From Planctomycetota bacterium (lineage in GTDB: Bacteria > Planctomycetota > Phycisphaerae > Sedimentisphaerales > Anaerohalosphaeraceae): a DNA stretch of 7,238 bases. Made by a program: the position numbers and the translations under genes. Of the stretch, positions 1 to 5,227 are shown piece by piece. The stretch lies in the NCBI GenBank assembly GCA_003644215.1, contig QNBU01000056.1, forward strand, positions 1-7,238, written 5' to 3'. Within the stretch, counting starts at the first letter, position 1. The number at the start of each line of letters is the position of its first letter. The notes under the pieces were generated by a model, which was not told the origin of the DNA, ran no database searches, and saw nothing but the letters and a program-made list of their open reading frames with translations.

Positions 1-986
1 ATTCTGAACAGGAAATCGGACTTGGCGCCGATAATGAGAATCCGGTCCGTCTGGATACTTCTCGCCGCCACCTCCATCGTCGTCCCGTGCTCGGCGAAAT
101 CGAACAGGTCCGATGCACGCGACAGGTACAGGTAACAATTCGCGTCAAAGCGTTCGATAAATGCCTGTCCCTGGTAGTCCAGATAGGTCTCGACGGAAAA
201 TTCAGAATTGAAGTCGTAATTATATTTATCGGCGGCCTGAAGCTGTCGCCCAAACTTCTGTCGCATCGATTCTTCCGACAGGTAGGTAATGTGTCCAATC
301 ATCCGGGCAATAGCCAGGCCCCGGTTGGGCAATTCATGGCCATAGTACTGCCCCTTGTCAAAATGCGGGTCAGCCAGGATCGCATTGCGTCCGACGGCGT
401 CAAACGCGATGGACTGGGCATTCAATCGGACAGTTGACGCGGCACAAACAACGGCATCCACAAACTCCGGATAGGAAATCGACCATTGCAAGGCCTGCAT
501 CCCACCCATCGAGCCGCCAACAACGGCTAGTAAATGACCGATGCCGAGTTTATCGAGTAATCGCTTCTGCACGAGAACCGTATCTTCAATGGTGATAATC
601 GGAAAGTCCAGACCATACGGCTTACCCGTAGCGGGATTTACATCAGAGGGGCCGGTCGTACCGCTGCAGCCGCCAAGAAAATTGGAGCAGATGACGAAGT
701 ATTTATGGGTGTCAATAAACTTCCCCGGACCGATCATCACATCCCACCAGCCGGGTTTGCTGTCGGCGGCGCTGTGATAACCGGCCACATGAGCATTGCC
801 GCTGAGCGCATGGCAGATCAAAACGGCATTGTCCTTTTGCTCATTGAGCTGGCCATAGGTTTCGTAGGCAACATCAATAGGCCCAAGATCCTTGCCGCAC
901 TTAAGGCGCAGCGGGGCATCTGACTCAACAACCCGAACCGTCTGCGTCTGAACGATACCAACGGAATGTTTCGATTCATGTTTCAT
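1..986 (-). CDS. metX: Homoserine O-acetyltransferase MetX, 3' end cut by the window edge
   Basis: The enzyme acylates the hydroxyl of L-homoserine (normally from acetyl-CoA) in the cytoplasm, the first committed step of methionine synthesis. Reading the minus strand gives 328 residues with no stop before the edge; the family is usually about 370-380 residues, so roughly 50 are missing. The alpha/beta-hydrolase fold is clear: the oxyanion region ICHALSGNAH (57-66), the family signature SNFLGGCSGTTGPSD (101-115), the nucleophile elbow GGSMGG (157-162, Ser159), and SDFLF near the end, whose Asp324 matches the triad aspartate; the triad histidine lies outside. The ATG at 986 is the only sensible start, since a second ATG six bases on is out of frame. 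There is no Shine-Dalgarno site, and a strong promoter lies almost on the start codon, suggesting a leaderless message. Some MetX-fold enzymes use succinyl-CoA instead; I cannot tell which from the sequence. Confidence 0.95.
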   Translation of the reverse strand, partial: MKHESKHSVGIVQTQTVRVVESDAPLRLKCGKDLGPIDVAYETYGQLNEQKDNAVLICHALSGNAHVAGYHSAADSKPGWWDVMIGPGKFIDTHKYFVICSNFLGGCSGTTGPSDVNPATGKPYGLDFPIITIEDTVLVQKRLLDKLGIGHLLAVVGGSMGGMQALQWSISYPEFVDAVVCAASTVRLNAQSIAFDAVGRNAILADPHFDKGQYYGHELPNRGLAIARMIGHITYLSEESMRQKFGRQLQAADKYNYDFNSEFSVETYLDYQGQAFIERFDANCYLYLSRASDLFDFAEHGTTMEVAARSIQTDRILIIGAKSDFLFR

Positions 987-995
987 AAGCAGGTT

Positions 996-1024
996 ATTAT
1001 AAGGGACTTATCAGGAGGATTCAA
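996..1024 (-). promoter_or_regulatory. Promoter of metX, likely giving a leaderless transcript
   Basis: On the minus strand, TTGAAT (1024-1019) and a perfect TATAAT (1001-996) are separated by 17 bases, the standard sigma-70 layout. Transcription would begin 6-7 bases past the -10 box, around 990-989, leaving only 3-4 bases before the metX ATG at 986. That is too short for a ribosome binding site, in keeping with the absence of one. The call rests on box matches and spacing only. Confidence 0.6.
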
Positions 1025-1031
1025 TTCCAGT

Positions 1032-1046
1032 TTTAAATTATTTAAA
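1032..1046. promoter_or_regulatory. Perfect AT-rich palindrome, candidate operator between metX and the AraC-type gene
   Basis: TTTAAAT-T-ATTTAAA is a perfect 7-1-7 inverted repeat. Its centre lies about 50 bases upstream of the predicted metX start site and about 75 bases upstream of the predicted start site of the PocR-AraC gene, a position where a regulator could act on either promoter. AT-rich palindromes also arise by chance in AT-rich spacers, and AraC-family proteins more often bind direct repeats, so the operator role is a guess. Just beside it, A6-GG-T6 (1054-1067) makes the stretch likely to be bent. Confidence 0.35.
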
Positions 1047-1080
1047 GATCTGTAAAAAAGGTTTTTTCAATATAATTATC

Positions 1081-1109
1081 TTGCTACCCTTTTCGGGAAT
1101 TCATACACT
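1081..1109 (+). promoter_or_regulatory. Possible promoter of the PocR-AraC regulator gene
   Basis: TTGCTA (1081-1086) and TACACT (1104-1109), each matching four of six consensus bases, are separated by 17 bases. This would start transcription near 1116 and give a leader of about 27 bases containing GGTGAT (1131-1136), a modest ribosome binding site six bases before the ATG at 1143. A TATAAT at 1071-1076 is an alternative -10 box but has no acceptable -35 partner. Confidence 0.35.
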
Positions 1110-1142
1110 ACTATTTTACGGTACTATTGTGGTGATTGCAAT

Positions 1143-2432
1143 ATGAGCAAGAAAACGACAACTGGCATCCAAATAAAAGACCTTTTTTCAAAAGAGCAAT
1201 GCAAAAAGGTGGAAACCGCTTTCATGCGGAACTTTCAGATGTCGCTGGAGATGACGGACATTGGCGGGCAGGAAATCCGTTCATTCTGTTCACCTAAGTG
1301 CCATCCGGCGTTTTGCAAACGCATCCGAACATCCAAAACGGGCCTTCATCGATGCCGGCAAGATCGGCTGCGCAGCTTGAACATCTCAATTGAGACCGGC
1401 CAGCCCTATATCACCGTCTGCCATGCGGGAATCGTTTTGGGCTGTGTACCCGTTATGGATGGCAATCTGCCGCTGGGGGGGCTGTTTTTCGGCAAATCTG
1501 TCTGGGAGCCGTTTGATGAGGACCTCGAATCGGATGTTCAAAAACGACTTCGGGGCCTTCGCTTCGGGGCCGCTGATATACACGACGCCTTGCGGCAACT
1601 GCCCGTGGTCTCTGCCCGCCGGATTCACGAAGCGGCGGAGTTTTTGTATATCCTGTTCTACCAGAATACCGACCTGGACCCGCAGGTTATTCAATGGCGA
1701 CGGCAACGGTCGATGCAGCAGTCCCGCATCAGCGAGGTCATTCAGGAAACAAAGCTACTGGATGCAACCGAGACCTATCCCTACGAACTGGAATGCCAAC
1801 TCATCGCCAAGGTCAAGATCGGCGACCGCACCGGGGCCAAAGAAATCCTCAATTCCCTGCTGGGTCGAATTCTGTTCAACAATCCCGGCAACATCAACCT
1901 GCTTAAGGCACGGCTGGTGGAACTGTTGAGCGTGCTGAGCCGGGCGGCCGCGATGGGCGGAGTCGATATCAACATCCTGCTCAACAAGAATCTGGGCTAT
2001 ATCAACAAGGTGCTGACCATTGATACCCAGGAGGATATCTGCGTCTGGATCAGTCATGCACTCGATGAGTTTATCGAAAGCGTTTACACATCGCAGGACG
2101 CCAGAAAGATGCAGCAGCTCAAGCCCGCCCTCGAGTTTATGCAGTACAACTATGAACACCCGTTGACACTGCCGGATATCGCCAAAGCCGTCCACTTGAG
2201 TGTGTCGCGGCTGGCCCATTTGTTTCGTGAGCAGATGGGTGTAACTATCGTGGACTACCTGACAAACATTCGCATCAACCACGCCAAGCGGATGCTGTTG
2301 ACAACGGATAACAACTGTACGCGGATCTGTTACGAGGTGGGTTACAACAACCAGAGCTACTTCACCCGCGTCTTCAAGCAGACCACAGGCCTGACCCCGC
2401 GCCAATTCCGAAACCAAAATAAACGAAAGTAA
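1143..2432 (+). CDS. AraC-family transcriptional regulator with N-terminal PocR sensory domain
   Basis: A 429-residue one-component regulator. Residues about 11-175 match the PocR ligand-binding domain (a PAS-like fold thought to bind small organic molecules): a cysteine-rich stretch with Cys49, Cys53, Cys58 and Cys71, then TVCHAGIVLGCVPV (91-104) and PLGGLFFGKSVW (110-121). A helical middle region (about 212-315, YPYELECQLIAKVKIGD followed by KARLVELLSVLSRAA) is the linker usually seen in PocR-AraC proteins. The C-terminus carries the two AraC helix-turn-helix motifs, LPDIAKAVHLSVSRLAHLFREQMG (about 343-366, split here by one turn) and CTRICYEVGYNNQSYFTRVF (392-411), ending in the usual GLTPRQFR. 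There are no membrane segments. The gene is divergent from metX across 156 bases and convergent with ispA. PocR itself controls cobalamin and propanediol genes in Salmonella; the ligand and targets here are unknown, and metX is a candidate only by position. Confidence 0.9.
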   Translation: MSKKTTTGIQIKDLFSKEQCKKVETAFMRNFQMSLEMTDIGGQEIRSFCSPKCHPAFCKRIRTSKTGLHRCRQDRLRSLNISIETGQPYITVCHAGIVLGCVPVMDGNLPLGGLFFGKSVWEPFDEDLESDVQKRLRGLRFGAADIHDALRQLPVVSARRIHEAAEFLYILFYQNTDLDPQVIQWRRQRSMQQSRISEVIQETKLLDATETYPYELECQLIAKVKIGDRTGAKEILNSLLGRILFNNPGNINLLKARLVELLSVLSRAAAMGGVDINILLNKNLGYINKVLTIDTQEDICVWISHALDEFIESVYTSQDARKMQQLKPALEFMQYNYEHPLTLPDIAKAVHLSVSRLAHLFREQMGVTIVDYLTNIRINHAKRMLLTTDNNCTRICYEVGYNNQSYFTRVFKQTTGLTPRQFRNQNKRK

Positions 2433-2457
2433 GACGACAACGCCGCATTGACCGTGG

Positions 2458-2498
2458 CACGGCCATCCCGGCCGTGATCTCAGGCAGGGACGCCTGAG
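2458..2498. repeat. Double-palindrome element between convergent genes
   Basis: Two adjacent perfect hairpins: CACGGCC/GGCCGTG (2458-2464 with 2470-2476, loop ATCCC) and CTCAGGC/GCCTGAG (2479-2485 with 2492-2498, loop AGGGAC). The loops share a four-base complement, TCCC (2466-2469) with GGGA (2487-2490). Compact pairs of GC-rich palindromes with a loop of this type recur in spacers of many environmental bacteria as far as I recall, so a dispersed REP-like element is likely, but only one copy is visible here. Confidence 0.5.
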
Positions 2499-2510
2499 CT
2501 ACTTTATTTT
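2479..2510 (+). terminator. Probable transcription terminator of the PocR-AraC gene
   Basis: The second hairpin of the double element (7-bp stem, 6-base loop) is followed within three bases by CTTTATTTT, a T-rich run, on the strand of the regulator gene and about 50 bases past its stop. On the other strand the hairpins lie just after the ispA stop but no T-run follows, so termination of ispA here would have to be weak or factor-assisted. Confidence 0.5.
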
Positions 2511-3421
2511 GTGCGGTTGAGCAATTCCATTGCCAACTGGCGGAGGGTTTCGGCTTCGTCGCCGAAGATTTGCAAGGCACAGACCGCCTCGCAGGTGAGT
2601 TTTTCGAATATCTCGCGAGATTTTTCCACGCCGACCAGAGCCGGATAGGTCAGCTTGCCCTGTTCAGCATCTTTTCCGGCGGTTTTGCCAAGCTGGTCCG
2701 TACTGGCGGTGATGTCCAGCAGGTCATCGGCGATCTGGAATCCCAGACCGATCTTCATTCCGTATTCAATCATCGCGGCAAGCTGTTCTTCGTCTGCCCC
2801 GCCAGCGATGGCTCCCATCGCGGTCGAAGCGGCAAACATTTCCGCTGTCTTATTCATATGGATATACTGCAATCGTTCCATCGAGCCATTGACATGCGGG
2901 CCGTCCATGTCCGCCGCCTGCCCGGCGATCATCCCGCTTGGCCCGGCCGCCTCGCTCAGTGTGCGTATCATCCGAACGGCCTTGTCGGAATCCTCAACCT
3001 CAACCGAGAGTATCTCAAATGCCAGCGTCAGCAACGCATCGCCAGCCAGGATCGCGGTCGCCTCGTCAAATTGCTTATGACAGCTCGGCTTGCCGCGACG
3101 CATATCATCATCGTCCATCGCCGGCAGATCATCGTGGATCAGCGAATAGGTATGCACCATCTCGACCACCGCCGCGGCGACCTGCGCATCACGGTTGAGC
3201 TTTCCGGCGACAACCTCACAGGCCCACATTACCAACGCTGCCCGGATGCGTTTGCCGCCGCCGGTCATCATGTACTGCATCGCCTCTTTGAGACGGGGCG
3301 GGATCTCGGTCTGCCGGTCGAACAGATCAGCCAGAACCCGCTCAACCAAAGCCGCCTTAACCGCCAGGGCCGACTTCAAAGAAGAGGATTGTTCGCGTTT
3401 TTTAATTGAGTCAATTTTCAT
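2504..3421 (-). CDS. ispA: Polyprenyl (farnesyl/geranylgeranyl) diphosphate synthase
   Basis: This cytoplasmic enzyme condenses isopentenyl diphosphate onto allylic diphosphates (DMAPP, then GPP) to make farnesyl or geranylgeranyl diphosphate, precursors of quinone tails, carrier lipids and terpenoids. From the ATG at 3421 it has 305 residues (E. coli IspA has 299). It shows GGGKRIRAAL (54-63), the first aspartate-rich motif in SLIHDDLPAMDDDDMRRGK (93-111), GDALL (127-131), GMIAGQAADM (163-172), the KTAEMF lid (191-196), the second aspartate-rich motif FQIADDLLD (228-236) and GKDAEQGKLTYP (249-260). All catalytic aspartates are present. The frame stays open to a TTG at 3490, but that codon lies inside the predicted -35 box and would start upstream of the transcript, so 3421 is preferred. 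No nearby Shine-Dalgarno site is seen. Chain length (C15 or C20) cannot be settled by eye. The gene stands alone, without the xseB or dxs neighbours it often has. Confidence 0.93.
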   Translation of the reverse strand: MKIDSIKKREQSSSLKSALAVKAALVERVLADLFDRQTEIPPRLKEAMQYMMTGGGKRIRAALVMWACEVVAGKLNRDAQVAAAVVEMVHTYSLIHDDLPAMDDDDMRRGKPSCHKQFDEATAILAGDALLTLAFEILSVEVEDSDKAVRMIRTLSEAAGPSGMIAGQAADMDGPHVNGSMERLQYIHMNKTAEMFAASTAMGAIAGGADEEQLAAMIEYGMKIGLGFQIADDLLDITASTDQLGKTAGKDAEQGKLTYPALVGVEKSREIFEKLTCEAVCALQIFGDEAETLRQLAMELLNRTK

Positions 3422-3461
3422 TGAGTATAACCGTGTCTGGATTTTCCTTAAAAGCTGTGCT

Positions 3462-3490
3462 ATTATACCTGCTTCAGAGCAAATTGACAA
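3462..3490 (-). promoter_or_regulatory. Promoter of ispA
   Basis: On the minus strand, TTGTCA (3490-3485, five of six) and a perfect TATAAT (3467-3462) are separated by 17 bases, one of the best sigma-70 matches in the window. Transcription would begin near 3455 and leave a leader of about 34 bases before the ATG at 3421. Its -35 box overlaps the -35 box of the opposing miaA promoter. Confidence 0.6.
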
Positions 3491-3513
3491 TAAATTAAGG
3501 AAATTGGTATTTT
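3484..3513 (+). promoter_or_regulatory. Probable promoter of miaA with a long structured leader
   Basis: A perfect TTGACA (3484-3489) is followed after 18 bases by TATTTT (3508-3513, four of six). The start site would be near 3520, leaving about 100 untranslated bases before miaA that hold the palindrome array. The two divergent promoters share the heptamer TTGACAA (3484-3490), so polymerase could probably not occupy both at once. Confidence 0.5.
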
Positions 3514-3515
3514 AG

Positions 3516-3602
3516 CCACATATTCGGAATGTGTGGTAAGAGTTCACACTTTAGTGTGTCATAAGCCCAAAACAAGCTAAAGCTTGAACTCTAACACCAC
3601 AC
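3516..3602. repeat. Nested palindrome array in the presumed miaA leader
   Basis: Several inverted repeats interlock here. First hairpin: 3516-3525 with 3527-3536, ten pairs including one G-T. Long hairpin: GTGTGGT (3531-3537) with ACCACAC (3596-3602), AGAGTTCA (3539-3546) with TGAACTCT (3585-3592), and CTTTAG (3549-3554) with CTAAAG (3577-3582), separated by small internal loops. Each arm also contains its own perfect palindrome, CACACTTTAGTGTG (3545-3558) and CAAGCTAAAGCTTG (3573-3586). GTGTGGT can pair left or right but not both. It could be a dispersed palindromic repeat, a leader attenuator, or both. Confidence 0.6.
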
Positions 3603-3622
3603 CTGCGTTTGGCTAACATTTT

Positions 3623-4573
3623 ATGGAAACGACTGTTACAAATATGCAAAACAATGCCAAGAAAATCCTGATTCTCGGTGTTACCGCCTCCGGCAAAAGC
3701 GCATTGGCATTTGGACTTGCCAAGACAATCAACGCCGAAATAATCAGCGTCGATTCGATGAAAGTCTATCGGCGGATGGACATCGGCACGGCCAAGCCGC
3801 CTGCCGAGAAGCAAAAATTGATTTCCTATCGCCTGATCGATGTCGTCGAACCGAGCGAATCGTTCAGCGTGGATAAGTTTCTTGACCTGACAGAAAAAAC
3901 TGTATCGGATATTCAGGGTCGCGGCAAACCCGTTGTTGCCGTCGGCGGTACGGCGATGTATATCAAGGCCATGCTGTTGGGTCTGTTCGATGGGCCCGGG
4001 ACTGATGAAACAATTCGCAATCGCCTAAAAGACGAGGTGGAAGAATTAGGATTGGCCCCATTGCATCAGAGATTGCAACAGATTGACCCGGCCGCCGCCG
4101 AGCGGATTCATCCCAACGACGAAAAACGCATCGTCCGCGCATTGGAGGTCTATGAACTAACGGGAAAGCCGATCAGCAGTTTTCAGAAGCAGTGGGAAGC
4201 CGCCCAACCGGCTAATGACTGGCTGGTCATCGGACTGCGGCGGGATAAGGAAACTGAAAGCAAACGAATCAACGCCCGTATCAGGCGGATGATAGAGGCC
4301 GGATTGCGGGATGAAGTTGCCGCCTTGCTGGCCGAGGATAAACCGCTGAGCAAACAAGCCGCAGCAGCGATTGGCTATGCCGAGATGATCGCGCACTTCA
4401 ATGGCGAGATGGAACTGGACGAAACCGTTGAGCGCATCAAAATCAACACCCGCCGCTTCGCCAAAAGCCAGCGCACCTGGTTCAAGACCTTCAGCAATGT
4501 CAACTGGATCGATATTGCCGAAGATGATACGGTTGAATTTGTACTTGAGAAAGCATTAAAACTGATTTCGTAA
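3623..4573 (+). CDS. miaA: tRNA dimethylallyltransferase MiaA
   Basis: MiaA transfers the dimethylallyl group of DMAPP to N6 of A37 in tRNAs that read UNN codons, giving i6A37, which steadies codon-anticodon pairing. The 316-residue protein is the usual length (E. coli 316). Visible motifs are the P-loop-like GVTASGKSAL (19-28), ISVDSMKVYRRMDIGTAKPP (41-60) with the catalytic-region Asp44, VGGTAMYIKAM (107-117), the tRNA-recognition stretch RIHPNDEKRIVRALEVYELT (161-180), and INTRRFAKSQRTWFK (274-288) near the C-terminus. The ATG at 3623 is kept as the start; an in-frame ATG at 3644 still lies ahead of the P-loop and is an alternative. Neither has a good Shine-Dalgarno site. It is divergent from ispA, which uses the same DMAPP pool, and ends 7 bases before the end of the convergent DUF2442 gene. 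The partner hfq often found beside miaA is absent. Confidence 0.96.
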   Translation: METTVTNMQNNAKKILILGVTASGKSALAFGLAKTINAEIISVDSMKVYRRMDIGTAKPPAEKQKLISYRLIDVVEPSESFSVDKFLDLTEKTVSDIQGRGKPVVAVGGTAMYIKAMLLGLFDGPGTDETIRNRLKDEVEELGLAPLHQRLQQIDPAAAERIHPNDEKRIVRALEVYELTGKPISSFQKQWEAAQPANDWLVIGLRRDKETESKRINARIRRMIEAGLRDEVAALLAEDKPLSKQAAAAIGYAEMIAHFNGEMELDETVERIKINTRRFAKSQRTWFKTFSNVNWIDIAEDDTVEFVLEKALKLIS

Positions 4574-4574
4574 G

Positions 4575-4594
4575 TTCAAACTAATTTGTTTGAA
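4575..4594. terminator. Weak hairpin between convergent miaA and DUF2442 gene ends
   Basis: TTCAAAC (4575-4581) pairs perfectly with GTTTGAA (4588-4594) around loop TAATTT. It begins one base after the miaA stop and overlaps the last codons of the opposing DUF2442 gene. The stem is AT-rich and there is no long T-run, so it may be only a weak bidirectional terminator. Confidence 0.3.
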
Positions 4595-4835
4595 TTTGCC
4601 TGGCAGATTCATAGAGTGTTTCGGGGGCGATATCAATGTCGCCGGGCCAGCAGAGGACGCCCCAGTCCGGGTCGATATAGGCCTGCTCGAATTGTTTACG
4701 CTCTTTGAGTTGGGTGAAAACGCCACCTTTGTTAATAATGCCGCTCAGATCAACAACACCCTGCTTTTGATCCTCAAACTTCACAAAAAGCTTATGGCCG
4801 TCCAGTACTTTGATTTCTTTTAAGTCGTAATACAT
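4581..4835 (-). CDS. DUF2442 family small protein
   Basis: An 84-residue protein of unknown function matching DUF2442 (the N-terminal fold of Nitrosomonas NE0471). The hallmarks are an N-terminal strand region with KLFVKFEDQKQGVVDLSGII (15-34), the GGVFTQLK turn (37-44), and the family signature CWPGDIDIAPETLY (62-75). Some relatives carry an extra C-terminal helix-turn-helix; this short form does not. The start at 4835 has a good ribosome site, GAGGT (4846-4842), six bases upstream, which overlaps the TGA of the DUF4160 gene; the two genes are 9 bases apart and probably translationally coupled. There are no membrane segments or signal peptide. The pair resembles a toxin-antitoxin module in size and order, but I know of no proof of that activity. 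Confidence 0.85.
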   Translation of the reverse strand: MYYDLKEIKVLDGHKLFVKFEDQKQGVVDLSGIINKGGVFTQLKERKQFEQAYIDPDWGVLCWPGDIDIAPETLYESARQIQTN

Positions 4836-4844
4836 CTTAAAACC

Positions 4845-5105
4845 TCATGCCAGCGGTTCAATTTTGTCTGGTTGTTGATTATTTCTCGCCTGCTCCCAGC
4901 TATGCAATAATTCCTGTTTATGTTGTGTCGCCCATTCCATAACAAGCCCCAACGCCCGCGGCGATAATGAACCCTCCATGACACACAAATCCTTAATGCT
5001 GATACTGGCTTTTTCGCCGCCATACCGCGCATGGAAATGGGGTGGATTATGTTCATTATAAAAAACAGCGATTACAATACCAAAAAACCTGCAAATTTCC
5101 GGCAT
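4845..5105 (-). CDS. DUF4160 family small protein
   Basis: An 86-residue protein of unknown function matching DUF4160. It begins MPEICRFFGIVIAVFY, close to the family's usual start, followed by the signature HNPPHFHARYGG (19-30) with three conserved histidines, then KASISIKDLCVMEGSLS (32-48) and EWATQHKQELLHSWEQA (57-73). The frame is open further upstream to 5171, but the ATG at 5105 is chosen because it matches the family start and has AAAGGT (5116-5111) five bases before it. It is first in a two-gene operon with DUF2442. The histidine cluster could bind metal or be catalytic; that is speculation. The C-terminal tail after about residue 74 is polar and probably flexible. Confidence 0.88.
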   Translation of the reverse strand: MPEICRFFGIVIAVFYNEHNPPHFHARYGGEKASISIKDLCVMEGSLSPRALGLVMEWATQHKQELLHSWEQARNNQQPDKIEPLA

Positions 5106-5148
5106 AATCAACCTTTCACAAAATCCGATTTCCGATACAACGCATTGC

Positions 5149-5177
5149 ATTATAGCCGATTTCTGCCCCAATTTCCA
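5149..5177 (-). promoter_or_regulatory. Promoter of the DUF4160-DUF2442 operon
   Basis: On the minus strand, TGGAAA (5177-5172, four of six) and a perfect TATAAT (5154-5149) are separated by 17 bases. Transcription would begin near 5142, giving a leader of about 37 bases that includes the ribosome site at 5116-5111. Confidence 0.5.
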
Positions 5178-5211
5178 GACAATTTACTGTATAGCACAAA
5201 AATCAGATTTC

Positions 5212-5220
5212 TGCTATTAT
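5212..5220 (+). promoter_or_regulatory. Extended -10 promoter of mnmA, likely leaderless
   Basis: TGC-TATTAT (5212-5220) is an extended -10 box (TGn plus five of six). No good -35 box lies 16-18 bases upstream, which extended -10 promoters can tolerate. Transcription would begin at about 5226-5228, on or next to the ATG at 5228. No Shine-Dalgarno site precedes the gene. Confidence 0.45.
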
Positions 5221-5227
5221 TACTGTG

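Noticed and set aside
87..923. Short plus-strand open frames at 87-437, 541-777 and 705-923
   Set aside because: The minus strand encodes continuous metX sequence with intact catalytic motifs throughout, so these are antisense shadows.
1071..1076. TATAAT as the -10 box of the PocR-AraC gene
   Set aside because: No acceptable -35 box at 16-18 bases upstream; the TTGCTA/TACACT pair downstream has better spacing, although neither is proven.
987..1142. SAM or other riboswitch ahead of metX
   Set aside because: The predicted transcript starts only 3-4 bases before the ATG, and the 156-base spacer shows no riboswitch-like stem arrangement on the minus strand.
2570..3409. A 279-codon open frame on the plus strand across ispA
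   Set aside because: It is antisense to ispA, whose conserved motifs span the whole region; the plus-strand product has no family features.
3422..3490. Upstream TTG start for ispA at 3490
   Set aside because: It would fall inside the predicted -35 box and ahead of the predicted start site; the added 23 residues do not resemble family N-termini.
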